Under the pieces are notes generated by a model. The model saw only the letters and a list, made by a program, of their open reading frames with translations, was not told where the DNA came from and made no database searches. Source: Flavobacteriaceae bacterium (lineage in GTDB: Bacteria > Bacteroidota > Bacteroidia > Flavobacteriales > Flavobacteriaceae). From it: a stretch of 64,000 nucleotides of DNA. The position numbers and the translations under genes are program-made. Numbering within the stretch: position 1 is the stretch's first letter; each line of letters begins with the position of its first letter. The stretch is from assembly GCA_014238425.1 (NCBI GenBank), contig JABABD010000005.1:124001-188000 (forward strand), in the 5' to 3' direction. This document shows, piece after piece, positions 50,713-59,818 of this stretch.

Positions 50713-51405
50713 ATGAAAAAACCATTAGTAATTGGGCACAGAGGTGCTATGGGTTACGAAACGGAAAATACGTTAGCCTCAATCAAGAAAGCATTAGGCC
50801 TCAAAGTCGATGGTATTGAAATCGATGTTTTTAAGTGCAAATCAGGTGAAATTGTTGTGTTTCATGATAAAGAACTAGATAGGCTTACCGATGGCATAGG
50901 ACCTATAGAAGAGAAAACCTATGAAGAGTTGCTTCAATTGACCGTAAAGGGCGATCATAAAATACCATTGCTTAAAGATGTACTTAATTTAGTGAATGGT
51001 CAATGCATTGTAAACATTGAGCTTAAAGGAAGCAATACAGCCAATGCTGTGAGTAAGATAGTGAACATGTATCTTGAGTTTGATATGTTTGCGGAAGATG
51101 ATATCATAATTTCTAGTTTTAATTGGGATGAATTAGAGGCATTTTATAAAAAAAACAAGAATGTTTCTGTTGGCATTTTAACAGATGAAAATCAAAGTGC
51201 TCTAGAAGCATTGCCATTGGCAAAAAAACTGAAGGCAAAAACGATTCATGCTGAAGGTAATACACTAACAGAAGATATTGTTAAAAGCCTCAAGAAAAAA
51301 GGATATAAAGTTCTTGCTTGGTTTGAAAACGAACCTAAAAACTTTAAAAAAATACTTGATTTAAAAATTTACGGCATAATAGCGAATTGTCCAGATAAAG
51401 TATGA
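50713..51405 (+). CDS. Glycerophosphodiester phosphodiesterase (UgpQ-like)
   Basis: A 230-residue cytosolic TIM-barrel enzyme. Catalytic and metal residues are in place: H9/R10 in 'IGHRGAMGYETENT', E36/D38 in 'GIEIDVF', H51 in 'VVFHDKELDRLTDG', and the later 'NIELKG' with Glu. It releases glycerol-3-phosphate from glycerophosphodiesters. The next gene overlaps by 4 bases (ATGA), so it is cotranscribed with the HI0933-type flavoprotein and a DUF1697 gene. Confidence 0.94.
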   Translation: MKKPLVIGHRGAMGYETENTLASIKKALGLKVDGIEIDVFKCKSGEIVVFHDKELDRLTDGIGPIEEKTYEELLQLTVKGDHKIPLLKDVLNLVNGQCIVNIELKGSNTANAVSKIVNMYLEFDMFAEDDIIISSFNWDELEAFYKKNKNVSVGILTDENQSALEALPLAKKLKAKTIHAEGNTLTEDIVKSLKKKGYKVLAWFENEPKNFKKILDLKIYGIIANCPDKV

Positions 51406-52613
51406 TTCAAGCAGATGTTATTATAATAGGTGGCGGTGCTGCCGGATTCTTTGCAGCGATTAACATTGCTGAATTGAATCCTAATTTTAAAGTAATAATT
51501 CTTGAACGCGGCAAAGATGTACTCACTAAGGTTAAAGTGTCTGGTGGAGGACGTTGTAATGTTACTCATGCAGAATTTGTTCCATCTGAACTAGTGAAAA
51601 ATTATCCAAGAGGCCAAAAAGAATTATTAGGTCCTTTCCATCAATTTATGACAGGAGATACTATTGAATGGTTTGAGAAACGTGGAATTGAATTAAAAAT
51701 AGAAGAAGATGGCCGAATGTTTCCAGTATCGGATTCGTCACAAACGATTATTGATTGTTTCTTGAATGAATCTAAACGATTAGGTGTGGAAGTTTTGAGG
51801 AGTCATTCGGTTAAAGTGATTGAGAAACTAGATAATGCCTGGAAAGTTATAGTAAATGATACGGAGTTTCAATCTGATAAATTAATTATTGCTACTGGCA
51901 GTAATCCAAAGATTTGGAAACTTTTAGAAGATTTGGGACATACAACGGCTAATGCTGTTCCGTCCCTATTTACGTTTAATATAAAAGATAAACGGATAAA
52001 AGATATTCCTGGTGTCGTTGCAAAGGATGTAGAAATAAAAGTGTTAGACACAAATTTGTGGTCTGAAGGGCCATTGCTTATTACGCATTGGGGAATGAGT
52101 GCCCCTGCTATTTTAAAATTATCTGCTTTTGGTGCGTTGGAATTGGCTAAACGAAATTATAAGTTTGAAATTGAGGTCAATTTTATCCGAAAAAGTTTTG
52201 AAGATTGTTTACAAGTTTTAAAAGAACTTAAGCAAGAGCTATCAAAGAAAACAGTTTTTAATTCAACTCAATTCAATATGCCTAAACGATTATGGCGACA
52301 GTTGGTATTGGCTTCGGGAATGGATGTAGAATCGCGCTGGGCTGATATTAATAAGAAACAATTAGAAAATTTAGTTCAGCAACTCACACAAGCTGTTTTT
52401 GATGTGGATGGAAAAAGTACTTTCAAGGAAGAATTTGTAACAGCTGGAGGCATTGATTTAAGAGAAGTTAATTTCAAGACTTTTGAAAGTAAATTTCATA
52501 AAGGGCTATATTTTGCTGGTGAAGTCCTTAATATAGACGCGGTAACTGGAGGTTTTAATTTTCAGAATGCTTGGACAGGGGCGTATATCGTTGCTCAAAA
52601 CATAAACAAATGA
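51402..52613 (+). CDS. HI0933 family NAD(P)/FAD-dependent oxidoreductase
   Basis: A 403-residue flavoprotein with the FAD motif 'VIIIGGGAAGFFAAI' (6-20), the HI0933 signature 'KVKVSGGGRCNVTHAE' (about 45-62), and the C-terminal 'TAGGIDLREVNFKTFESK..GLYFAGEVLNIDAVTGGFNFQNAWTGAY'. Members include the BaiN-type reductases; the physiological substrate in this family is mostly unknown. It overlaps the upstream phosphodiesterase and the downstream DUF1697 gene by ATGA junctions. Confidence 0.93.
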   Translation: MIQADVIIIGGGAAGFFAAINIAELNPNFKVIILERGKDVLTKVKVSGGGRCNVTHAEFVPSELVKNYPRGQKELLGPFHQFMTGDTIEWFEKRGIELKIEEDGRMFPVSDSSQTIIDCFLNESKRLGVEVLRSHSVKVIEKLDNAWKVIVNDTEFQSDKLIIATGSNPKIWKLLEDLGHTTANAVPSLFTFNIKDKRIKDIPGVVAKDVEIKVLDTNLWSEGPLLITHWGMSAPAILKLSAFGALELAKRNYKFEIEVNFIRKSFEDCLQVLKELKQELSKKTVFNSTQFNMPKRLWRQLVLASGMDVESRWADINKKQLENLVQQLTQAVFDVDGKSTFKEEFVTAGGIDLREVNFKTFESKFHKGLYFAGEVLNIDAVTGGFNFQNAWTGAYIVAQNINK

Positions 52614-53143
52614 TGACATATATAGCTTTGCTTAGAGGAATCAATGTTAGTGGACATAAGAAAATCCCAATGGCTGAATTGCGAGAACTTTTAAGTAACA
52701 TAAGATTGCATAATGTACGAACCTATATTCAGAGCGGTAACGTTGTTTTTCAATCTAAAATCACTGACAATTCTAAACTTGAAAATGTTATAAATCAAGC
52801 TATTTTAAGTCATTTTGGTTTTGATGTTCCTGTGTTTGTGAAAACGCATTCAGAATTACAATCAATTCTTGATGCTTGCCCATTTTCAGAAGAGAAAATG
52901 GAAAGCAGCTATTTTATTTTGCTTAATTCTGAACCAGAAAACAATGATATTGTAGAAATTCAGAAAATATCTTCAGATAAAGAGGAGTTTGTAATTGCTT
53001 CTAACTGTATTTTTATCTTCTATGCTATAGGAGCTGGAAAAGCAAAATTGGGCACCAATTGGTTTGAAAAAAAACTTAAAGTTTCTATGACAGCTAGAAA
53101 TTACCGAACTATGATGAAACTTATCGATATGTCTGCTAATTAA
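52610..53143 (+). CDS. DUF1697 family protein
   Basis: The start is taken at 52610, which overlaps the previous stop as ATGA, giving 178 residues. The DUF1697 hallmark 'YIALLRGINVSGHKKIPMAEL' opens the protein, and 'NVRTYIQSGNVVF' and 'TARNYRTMMKL' are further conserved parts. The function of the family is unknown. Its 3' end overlaps the convergent TetR gene by 8 bases. Confidence 0.93.
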   Translation: MMTYIALLRGINVSGHKKIPMAELRELLSNIRLHNVRTYIQSGNVVFQSKITDNSKLENVINQAILSHFGFDVPVFVKTHSELQSILDACPFSEEKMESSYFILLNSEPENNDIVEIQKISSDKEEFVIASNCIFIFYAIGAGKAKLGTNWFEKKLKVSMTARNYRTMMKLIDMSAN

Positions 53144-53723
53144 TGAGTCTAACGGCATCCCAAGAAGCACTTGCGGCATGTTCAATTTGTTCTTTGTTCA
53201 TACTAACTTCATTCTTTATTTTGAGTTCAACCGCAGCAACAATATTGCTATAAGCAAGTTGAACTAACAAGGTTACATGCATGTTTTTAAGTAAACCATT
53301 TTTTATGCCTTTCCAAAAGAAATCAGCGTGCATTCTATAATAATCTTTAGTCTCTTCCATAAGTTCAATAGGAATTACAGGAGGCTTGGCAATGTATTCA
53401 TAAAACTGAAACGCTGTAGGATGAGAGATATAATATTGGTAAATGCTTTTCCAATATCCTTTAAAAATCTCTTCTTGTGTTTTTCCGTTTATTTCTTGAA
53501 TTAAAATAGTAGCAAAATCTTGACGAATCATTCTGTATATTTCACAGACAATAGCTTCTTTGTTTTTAAAATGGTGATAGATAGTGCCAATAGCTACATT
53601 AGATTCCCTAGCTAATTGAGACATTGGTGTAGCATGAACTCCTTGTTTAACCGCTAACTCTAACATTGTAGCAAGGATTGTCTGTTTCTTTTTGAGACTG
53701 TTTTTAATATGGTTTTTACTCAT
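53136..53723 (-). CDS. TetR/AcrR family regulator, paralogue 1
   Basis: A 195-residue regulator with an N-terminal TetR HTH (10-60), 'GVHATPMSQLARESNVAIGTIYHHFKNKEAI', and a helical ligand domain. The HTH is almost identical to that of the gene immediately upstream, while the ligand domains differ much more. It starts 3 bases after that gene's stop, so both are one transcript. Tandem duplication followed by divergence in ligand binding is evident. No efflux or enzyme genes follow in the same direction, so the targets may be elsewhere. Confidence 0.92.
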   Translation of the reverse strand: MSKNHIKNSLKKKQTILATMLELAVKQGVHATPMSQLARESNVAIGTIYHHFKNKEAIVCEIYRMIRQDFATILIQEINGKTQEEIFKGYWKSIYQYYISHPTAFQFYEYIAKPPVIPIELMEETKDYYRMHADFFWKGIKNGLLKNMHVTLLVQLAYSNIVAAVELKIKNEVSMNKEQIEHAASASWDAVRLIN

Positions 53724-53726
53724 ATA

Positions 53727-54293
53727 CTAGTCTCCCATATATTTAATAGCATCCCAAGCAGACTCAATAGCATCCTCTATTTGTTTCTTATTCATTGGTA
53801 ACTCGTTTTTGTCTTTTAATCTTACTGCTGAAATCACATTTCCATACGTTATTTGCATGATAAGTCTAAGGTGTATATTACGAATCTTTTGTTCTTTGAT
53901 GCCTCTCAGGAAAAACATTTTTATATTCTCGTAATGAGGTTTAGTTTCGTCGACAACGCTTTGGCTTATTATTGGAGGAACACCCACCCATTCTGAAAAT
54001 TTAAATGCTAATGGATTGGTCACGAAATAATTATAAACATTGAGCCATCCAGTTTTAAAAGTGTCTTTATAATTTCCCTCTTCCTCTAAATTTGCGGTTA
54101 CTACAGTGCCTAAATCTTTGAAAATCATTTTATAAATTTCTTCTATGATTTGTCCTTTATTTTTAAAATGGTGGTATATGGTACCTATAGCCACGTTTGA
54201 CTCTCTAGCTAATTGTGACATAGGAGTAGCATGTACGCCCTGCTTCACGACTAACTCCAACATCGTCAAAACAATTTTTTGTCTCTTATTCAT
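53727..54293 (-). CDS. TetR/AcrR family regulator, paralogue 2
   Basis: The ATG at 54293 gives 188 residues beginning 'MNKRQKIVLTMLEL', aligned with its paralogue; the longest frame (from 54341) would run through the putative operator. The HTH is 'GVHATPMSQLARESNVAIGTIYHHFKNKGQI', and the ligand domain includes 'SEWVGVPPIISQSVVDE'. It is the first gene of the two-regulator unit. An inverted repeat 6 bases upstream suggests autoregulation. Confidence 0.92.
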   Translation of the reverse strand: MNKRQKIVLTMLELVVKQGVHATPMSQLARESNVAIGTIYHHFKNKGQIIEEIYKMIFKDLGTVVTANLEEEGNYKDTFKTGWLNVYNYFVTNPLAFKFSEWVGVPPIISQSVVDETKPHYENIKMFFLRGIKEQKIRNIHLRLIMQITYGNVISAVRLKDKNELPMNKKQIEDAIESAWDAIKYMGD

Positions 54294-54299
54294 TTTGAG

Positions 54300-54313
54300 C
54301 GAATATTCATTCG
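54300..54313. promoter_or_regulatory. TetR operator candidate
   Basis: CGAAT and ATTCG are perfect inverted arms separated by ATTC (CGAATATTCATTCG), directly upstream of the ATG at 54293. Similar GAATGAATATTC sites are typical for TetR proteins. Binding by one or both local TetR paralogues is inferred. Confidence 0.6.
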
Positions 54314-54561
54314 GTTGTAAAAGTAAAGAAATATTTAACACTCAGTTAAGTTGCCAAATAGAATAGTTCAATATAGATGAAAAACTTACCCATAATAGGT
54401 AAGGGATAAGTAATAATGCCGTTACTTTATTTACAACTCTAAATCATTTTATAATCAAAATAATTAGTATTAGTAAAACTACTAGAGTTATTAGTAGTGG
54501 TTATTCCACTAAAATAGTGATTAATTTTTTTAAATGAATCCAGATAAAAAGCGGTAACCCT

Positions 54562-54569
54562 TATATTTG
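54562..54569 (+). promoter_or_regulatory. -7 box of the mevalonate/prenyl lipid cluster
   Basis: TATATTTG matches TAnnTTTG exactly and lies 19 bases before the ATG at 54589, implying a leader of about 13 bases. No TTTG is found at the -33 distance. The rest of the 54314-54588 gap is AT-rich without other clear signals. Confidence 0.7.
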
Positions 54570-54588
54570 CTAAAAATTTTTTGTTTTA

Positions 54589-55677
54589 ATGACTGAAACG
54601 AACTTTGTTAGTAAACCTTTTACAAAACAAGTAACTCATGGTAGGTTCTCTTGGCAATCCCCTAGCAATATAGCTTTGGTAAAATATTGGGGTAAGAAGA
54701 CGAATCAAATTCCAGAGAACCCTTCAATTAGTTTTACTTTAGATGCTTGTAGAACAACAACGTCATTGGAGTTCAAAAAACGAGAACAGTCTAAAACGGA
54801 TTTCTCTTTTGATATTTATTTGGATAATGTTTTACTAGAAGATTTTAAACCAAAGATTACCACTTTTTTTGAGCGAATTGAAAAGTATATACCGTTTTTA
54901 AAGGCATATCATTTTATAATCAAAACATCCAATTCCTTTCCTCATAGTTCTGGTATTGCCTCATCAGCTTCTGGAATGAGTGCTCTAGCTTTATGTTTGA
55001 TGAGCATTGAAAAAGAATTGATGCCGGAGATGACAGACGATTATTTTAATCAAAAAGCATCTTTTCTTGCAAGATTGGGTTCTGGAAGCGCTTGTAGAAG
55101 TATAGAAGGCGATTTGATTGTTTGGGGTAGACATATTGATATACCTAATAGTTCCGATTTATTTGGTGTTAAATTTCCGCATGAGGCACATAAAATTTTC
55201 AGAAATTATCACGATACTATTTTATTAGTAGATAAAGGAGAAAAGCAAGTTAGTAGTACTATTGGTCACAATTTAATGCACGGACATCCCTTTGCTCAGA
55301 ATAGATTTAACCAAGCAAAAAATAATTTGGCGAAGCTGTCTATAATTCTTCAAAATGGAGATTTGAATGGGTTTATGGAGATAGTAGAAAGCGAGGCGTT
55401 GACGCTACACGCCATGATGATGACAAGCTTGCCGTATTTTATGTTAATGAAACCTAATACATTAGAGGTCATTAATAAGATATGGGCTTTTAGAGAGAAA
55501 ACGGGATTACATATTTGCTTTACTTTGGATGCAGGTGCTAATGTACATGTACTATATCCTGAAAATGAAGCAGAAGAAATTTATGACTTCATTAAGAATG
55601 AGTTAGTTGCATATTGCCAAAACGGTCACTATATTTGTGACAGAATCGGTTTTGGAGCTAAACAAATAGATATTTAG
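54589..55677 (+). CDS. mvaD: Diphosphomevalonate decarboxylase
   Basis: A 362-residue GHMP-superfamily enzyme. The N-terminal 'SPSNIALVKYWGKK' is the diphosphomevalonate decarboxylase signature; 'FPHSSGIASSASGMSALA' is the phosphate-binding loop; 'GSGSACRSIEGDLIVWG' follows; and 'FTLDAGANVHVLY' carries the catalytic Asp. It converts mevalonate 5-diphosphate to isopentenyl diphosphate, the last step of the mevalonate pathway used by Flavobacteria. A consensus -7 box precedes it. The GHMP kinase gene follows after 45 bases. Confidence 0.95.
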   Translation: MTETNFVSKPFTKQVTHGRFSWQSPSNIALVKYWGKKTNQIPENPSISFTLDACRTTTSLEFKKREQSKTDFSFDIYLDNVLLEDFKPKITTFFERIEKYIPFLKAYHFIIKTSNSFPHSSGIASSASGMSALALCLMSIEKELMPEMTDDYFNQKASFLARLGSGSACRSIEGDLIVWGRHIDIPNSSDLFGVKFPHEAHKIFRNYHDTILLVDKGEKQVSSTIGHNLMHGHPFAQNRFNQAKNNLAKLSIILQNGDLNGFMEIVESEALTLHAMMMTSLPYFMLMKPNTLEVINKIWAFREKTGLHICFTLDAGANVHVLYPENEAEEIYDFIKNELVAYCQNGHYICDRIGFGAKQIDI

Positions 55678-55722
55678 CTTATATTTGATTAGTGACTGAA
55701 CATTGCTCACTGAAAACTGTCT

Positions 55723-56652
55723 ATGAAAGGACCTCTTTTTTATTCAAAAATCCTACTCTTTGGTGAATATGGAATCATCAAAGATTCGAAAGGACTCTCT
55801 ATTCCATATAATTTTTTTAAAGGAGCATTGAAGTTAGATGAAAATCCTTCTGATGAAGCCGTATCGTCTAATGGACATCTAAGAAAATTTGTTAGATACC
55901 TTCAGAATATGGATGAATCGTTGGTTCGATTCAATCTTTTGCGTATGCAAAAAGATGTTAACGCTGGAATGTATTTTGATAGTAGTATCCCACAGGGATA
56001 TGGTGTTGGTAGTAGTGGTGCTTTAGTAGCTGCTATCTACGATAAATACGCTTTAGAAAAAATTACGGTTCTTGAGAATCTTACAAGAGAAAAACTTTTG
56101 AAATTAAAAAATATTTTCTCTGAAATGGAATCTTTTTTCCATGGAAAATCATCAGGTTTAGATCCGCTAAATAGTTATTTAAGTATACCAATTCTTATTA
56201 ATAGTAAAGATAATATTGAAGCTACAGGTATCCCTTCTCAGAGCAATACAGGGCAAGGAGCGGTATTTTTATTAGACTCTGGTATTGTAGGTGAAACAGC
56301 ACCTATGGTGAACATTTTTATGAAAAACATGAAACAAGAAGGATTTCGTAAAATGCTTAAAAACCAATTTGTGAAACACACGGACGCCTGTGTTGATGAC
56401 TTCTTAAAGGGCGATATCAAATCGTTGTTTAAGAATACCAAACAGTTGTCTAAAGTGGTGCTGAATCACTTCAAGCCTATGATTCCTAAACAGTTCCATG
56501 AATTATGGAAAAAGGGTATTGAAACCAATGAGTATTATTTAAAACTTTGTGGGTCTGGTGGCGGAGGTTATATTCTTGGATTTACTCAGGATATTGAGAA
56601 GGCAAAACATTCGTTAAAAGATTATAAATTAGAAGTAGTTTATAATTTCTAA
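55723..56652 (+). CDS. GHMP family kinase (GYDIA type, mevalonate-kinase-like)
   Basis: A 309-residue protein with GHMP features: 'SKILLFGEYGIIKDSKGLSIPY' at the N-terminus, the ATP loop 'IPQGYGVGSSGALVAAIYDKY', 'FHGKSSGLDPLNSYLSIPI', and the C-terminal 'KLCGSGGGGYILGFT'. It is of the GYDIA type, found next to mvaD in Flavobacteriaceae. It may phosphorylate mevalonate or a phosphorylated intermediate; the exact substrate is not fixed by sequence. It lies in the mvaD-UbiA cluster, 10 bases before the prenyltransferase gene. Confidence 0.88.
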   Translation: MKGPLFYSKILLFGEYGIIKDSKGLSIPYNFFKGALKLDENPSDEAVSSNGHLRKFVRYLQNMDESLVRFNLLRMQKDVNAGMYFDSSIPQGYGVGSSGALVAAIYDKYALEKITVLENLTREKLLKLKNIFSEMESFFHGKSSGLDPLNSYLSIPILINSKDNIEATGIPSQSNTGQGAVFLLDSGIVGETAPMVNIFMKNMKQEGFRKMLKNQFVKHTDACVDDFLKGDIKSLFKNTKQLSKVVLNHFKPMIPKQFHELWKKGIETNEYYLKLCGSGGGGYILGFTQDIEKAKHSLKDYKLEVVYNF

Positions 56653-56661
56653 AGCTGCTCT

Positions 56662-57567
56662 ATGGTTACTCCAAAACAAAAAAGCTTTCTCGCTAAAGCG
56701 TTTAGCTTGTTTTCGGTAGTAAGAGGCTATAATGTATTGATAATAGTTATAGCCCAATATCTTGCATCTATATATATACTGGCTCCAGATAGACCTCTTA
56801 GAAACGTTCTTTTTGATTTAAATCTATTGATGTTGGTTTTGGCATCTTCGGCGGTTATAGCTGCTGGCTATATCATTAATAACTTCTATGATTCTGAAAA
56901 AGATTTGATTAATCGCCCTGAAAAATCAAAGCTCGATAGACTTGTAAGTCAAAACACCAAGCTCTCTATTTATTTTATACTAAATTTTTCTGCTGCAATA
57001 ATGGCGAGTTATGTATCGTTTAGAGCAGTATTGTTTTTTTCAGTATACATCTTTGCTATCTGGTTTTATTCGCATAAACTAAAAAGACTTCCATTTATTG
57101 GTAATTTGACCTCTGCAATATTAACCATATTGCCTTTTTTTGCCATTTTTATGTATTTCAAGAACTTTAGTAGTGTCATTTTTGTTCATGCCATTTTCTT
57201 ATTCTTGATAATTTCCATGCGAGAATTGAGCAAGGATCTTGAAAATATTAAGGGTGATTTGGCCAATGGATATAAAACAATTCCTGTACTGTATGGGGAT
57301 AAAATGTCCAAGATATTCCTTACAATATTAGTAGTATTAACACTTGTACCTATATTTTTTCTTTTGAAATACTATGAAATAGGCCATATGTACATCTATT
57401 TTTACATAAGCTCTATACTATTGATTGTATTTCTTGTACTATTATGGAAATCTTCAAAAAAAGCACAATACTTAATTCTTCATAATATCTTAAAATTGAT
57501 TATTCTAGCTGGAGTTTTTAGTATTTTGCTTATTGATATTGACTTGGTTTTAAAACGAATTTTATAA
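56662..57567 (+). CDS. UbiA family prenyltransferase (geranylgeranylglycerol-phosphate geranylgeranyltransferase-like)
   Basis: A 301-residue membrane protein with about eight or nine helices. The first Asp-rich motif is 'NNFYDSEKDLINRPEKS' (about 73-90), and the second is 'MRELSKDLENIKGDLANGYKTIPV' near 180-205. These bind the prenyl diphosphate with Mg2+. Related bacterial proteins are annotated as archaeal-type lipid prenyltransferases; others act on quinones or haem, so the acceptor is uncertain. The substrate supply fits the mevalonate genes just upstream. Its stop overlaps the nitrilase start by one base. Confidence 0.88.
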   Translation: MVTPKQKSFLAKAFSLFSVVRGYNVLIIVIAQYLASIYILAPDRPLRNVLFDLNLLMLVLASSAVIAAGYIINNFYDSEKDLINRPEKSKLDRLVSQNTKLSIYFILNFSAAIMASYVSFRAVLFFSVYIFAIWFYSHKLKRLPFIGNLTSAILTILPFFAIFMYFKNFSSVIFVHAIFLFLIISMRELSKDLENIKGDLANGYKTIPVLYGDKMSKIFLTILVVLTLVPIFFLLKYYEIGHMYIYFYISSILLIVFLVLLWKSSKKAQYLILHNILKLIILAGVFSILLIDIDLVLKRIL

Positions 57568-58523
57568 TGAAAAACACGCTAAAAGTTGCCTTGGGGCAAA
57601 TCGCGCCAGTTTGGTTGAATAAGCAACAAACACTTCAAAAGGTTGAAAAGTGTATTAGTGAAGCTGCTGAGCAGGGCTGCGAACTGATTGTATTTGGAGA
57701 AGGATTAGTGCCAGGTTACCCCTTTTGGTTGGCATTGACAGATGGTGCTGCATGGAATACTAAAGTCAATAAAGAGATTCATGCGCATTACGCTCGCAAT
57801 TCAGTAAGCATAGAATCTGGAGATTTAGATGCCATTTGTAAATTGGCTAAGACACATAAAATGGCAATTTATTTGGGTGCTATAGAACGACCTCAAGACC
57901 GTGGAGGGCATAGCCTATATGCCTCTTTAATCTATATCAATGAGAAAGGAAACATAAAATCTGTGCATCGCAAGCTACAGCCAACTTACGACGAACGTAT
58001 GACGTGGTCGCCAGGAGACGGTAACGGATTGCAAGTACATACCTTAAAGCAATTTACCGTAGGTGGATTGAATTGTTGGGAGAATTGGATGCCATTACCA
58101 AGAGCTGCTTTATATGGTCAAGGAGAAAATTTGCATATTGCAGTTTGGCCAGGAAGCGAACATAACACTAAGGATATTACCCGTTTTATTGCTAGAGAAT
58201 CTAGATCGTATGTTATTTCTGTATCGAGTATGATGAACGTAACGGATTTTCCGAAAGACACACCACATCTTGAAGAGATTCTTAAAAAATCCCCCAATGT
58301 ATTAGCAAATGGCGGTAGTTGTATTGCTGGACCTGATGGTGAATGGATAATACCTCCTGTTTGTAATAAAGAAGGTTTGATCATTGAAACAATAGATTTC
58401 AATCGTGTATACGAAGAACGTCACAATTTCGATCCAGTAGGGCATTATTCGCGTCCTGATATTACAAAACTTCATGTAAACAGAGAGCGTCAGTCAACCA
58501 TTTCATTTGATAAAAACGAATAG
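57567..58523 (+). CDS. Carbon-nitrogen hydrolase, nitrilase type
   Basis: A 318-residue protein with the nitrilase triad E45 ('FGEGLVPGYP'), K136 ('VHRKLQPT') and C170 ('GGLNCWENWMPL'). The extended Cys motif and the 'ERMTWSPGDG' segment are those of true nitrilases more than of amidases or N-carbamoylases. It would convert a nitrile to the carboxylate and ammonia. Its start codon overlaps the UbiA gene stop by one base, so it belongs to that transcript although nothing in prenyl lipid synthesis needs it. The natural substrate is unknown. Confidence 0.92.
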   Translation: MKNTLKVALGQIAPVWLNKQQTLQKVEKCISEAAEQGCELIVFGEGLVPGYPFWLALTDGAAWNTKVNKEIHAHYARNSVSIESGDLDAICKLAKTHKMAIYLGAIERPQDRGGHSLYASLIYINEKGNIKSVHRKLQPTYDERMTWSPGDGNGLQVHTLKQFTVGGLNCWENWMPLPRAALYGQGENLHIAVWPGSEHNTKDITRFIARESRSYVISVSSMMNVTDFPKDTPHLEEILKKSPNVLANGGSCIAGPDGEWIIPPVCNKEGLIIETIDFNRVYEERHNFDPVGHYSRPDITKLHVNRERQSTISFDKNE

Positions 58524-58527
58524 AATA

Positions 58528-59721
58528 TTATTCGTAAGACCAGGTCAGTTTCTTGATGCCTGACCAATTGGCGTAAAGAGGTACGCCTGCCGCTATATAT
58601 AATAAATAGATGTCGTTATTGTGCATTGCCATACCCCATGTTGCTTGCATATCATCAAAAACACCGAACGACTGTTTTAATGTTGGGTTTTCGGGAATAG
58701 AAACATCGAGAATTGAAAGGTCACTACGACCTGTATTTACAAAAATGAGATTGTTTGTGGTGTCATAAACCATTTGGTTAGCATGACCAGGACTATTAAG
58801 CCATATGTTGCTTAAAAGTTCACAATCCCATGGATTCCACCAACCAATTAATTCTTCTTGCCCTAATGTAGAAATATCCCAAATTTCAAAACCACAATAA
58901 TCAACCGCACAGTAAGCCAAACTTCCATTGATAATAATATTATTATAAGCTTTAGGTGTGTTTTCAATCGATTCAAAATTGTGAAAACTGCCAATTTCAT
59001 CTGGTATCTCTTTATTGGTAATATCTATAATACGAATACCTCCAGCATCATAGCATAAATACATGGTATTGCCAACAACAGTCATACCTCTAGCATTAGG
59101 TATTTGTGGACCTTGAGGGTTTTCAACTGGATAATCTAAGTCAGGCACATAATTCGATTTTTCTATAATATCTGTAGGGTTAGAGACATCGAATATATAA
59201 AAGCCAAACTCCATAGCACCTAAATAGGCGTAATCACCTTCTACAACAACTATGGCACTGCCGCCGATAACGGTATCACTTTCCCAAATATCTTCTATGA
59301 CGGGATTTGTCGGATTCTCTATGTTTATAATAGCCAAGCCAGCTTCAGAACCATTTTGACCATCAAAAAAATCACCTAATGCTATATACAAATAGTTTCC
59401 TTTTTGATAAATATTCATAGCATGTAGCATGTGCAAATCTCCAATAGGCACGTTGGCAGCTTGTGTAGGTTCTTGCTCACCATTATCATTTAAAATTAAT
59501 AATCCTGCGCCTTTTGCGGCAAGAAATAAGTAAGGTCTATTCAATTCATCGTAAACCATACCTTGAGGTAAATACGTTGGATCTTCTTTTTCCCATTTAG
59601 ATTCCAAAGCAATATCGGTTCCTATAGGTGGATTATCATCATTAGGATCAATATTGGAAGAATCGTCAGACGAACAATTTAGTAAGAGTATAGTTATGAA
59701 TAATAGGGTTAGATTTTTCAT
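58528..59721 (-). CDS. LVIVD-repeat beta-propeller lipoprotein
   Basis: A 397-residue protein from the ATG at 59721 with lipobox Cys at about 16 ('LLLNCSSDD'). It contains LVIVD-type blades such as 'GLAIINIENPTNPVIEDIWES', 'YIFDVSNPTDIIEKS', 'GIRIIDITNKEIPDEIGSF' and 'DLSILDVSIPENPTLKQSF', forming a surface beta-propeller. The role is unknown; such propellers often bind proteins or glycans. It converges on the nitrilase gene with only 4 bases between stops and diverges from the pseudouridine-synthase-like gene. Confidence 0.9.
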   Translation of the reverse strand: MKNLTLLFITILLLNCSSDDSSNIDPNDDNPPIGTDIALESKWEKEDPTYLPQGMVYDELNRPYLFLAAKGAGLLILNDNGEQEPTQAANVPIGDLHMLHAMNIYQKGNYLYIALGDFFDGQNGSEAGLAIINIENPTNPVIEDIWESDTVIGGSAIVVVEGDYAYLGAMEFGFYIFDVSNPTDIIEKSNYVPDLDYPVENPQGPQIPNARGMTVVGNTMYLCYDAGGIRIIDITNKEIPDEIGSFHNFESIENTPKAYNNIIINGSLAYCAVDYCGFEIWDISTLGQEELIGWWNPWDCELLSNIWLNSPGHANQMVYDTTNNLIFVNTGRSDLSILDVSIPENPTLKQSFGVFDDMQATWGMAMHNNDIYLLYIAAGVPLYANWSGIKKLTWSYE

Positions 59722-59796
59722 AATCAACTGATTTTAAAATGTATTGTGAGCAAATTACAATTTTTATACCAAAGTAGGATTTGAGTTGAGGTTCCT

Positions 59797-59804
59797 TATC
59801 TTTG
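59797..59804 (+). promoter_or_regulatory. -7 box of the pseudouridine-synthase-like gene
   Basis: TATCTTTG matches TAnnTTTG exactly, 14 bases before the ATG at 59819, so the start of transcription would lie downstream of the TTG at 59786 that begins the longest frame. Confidence 0.65.
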
Positions 59805-59818
59805 CCGAAAATAATCCG

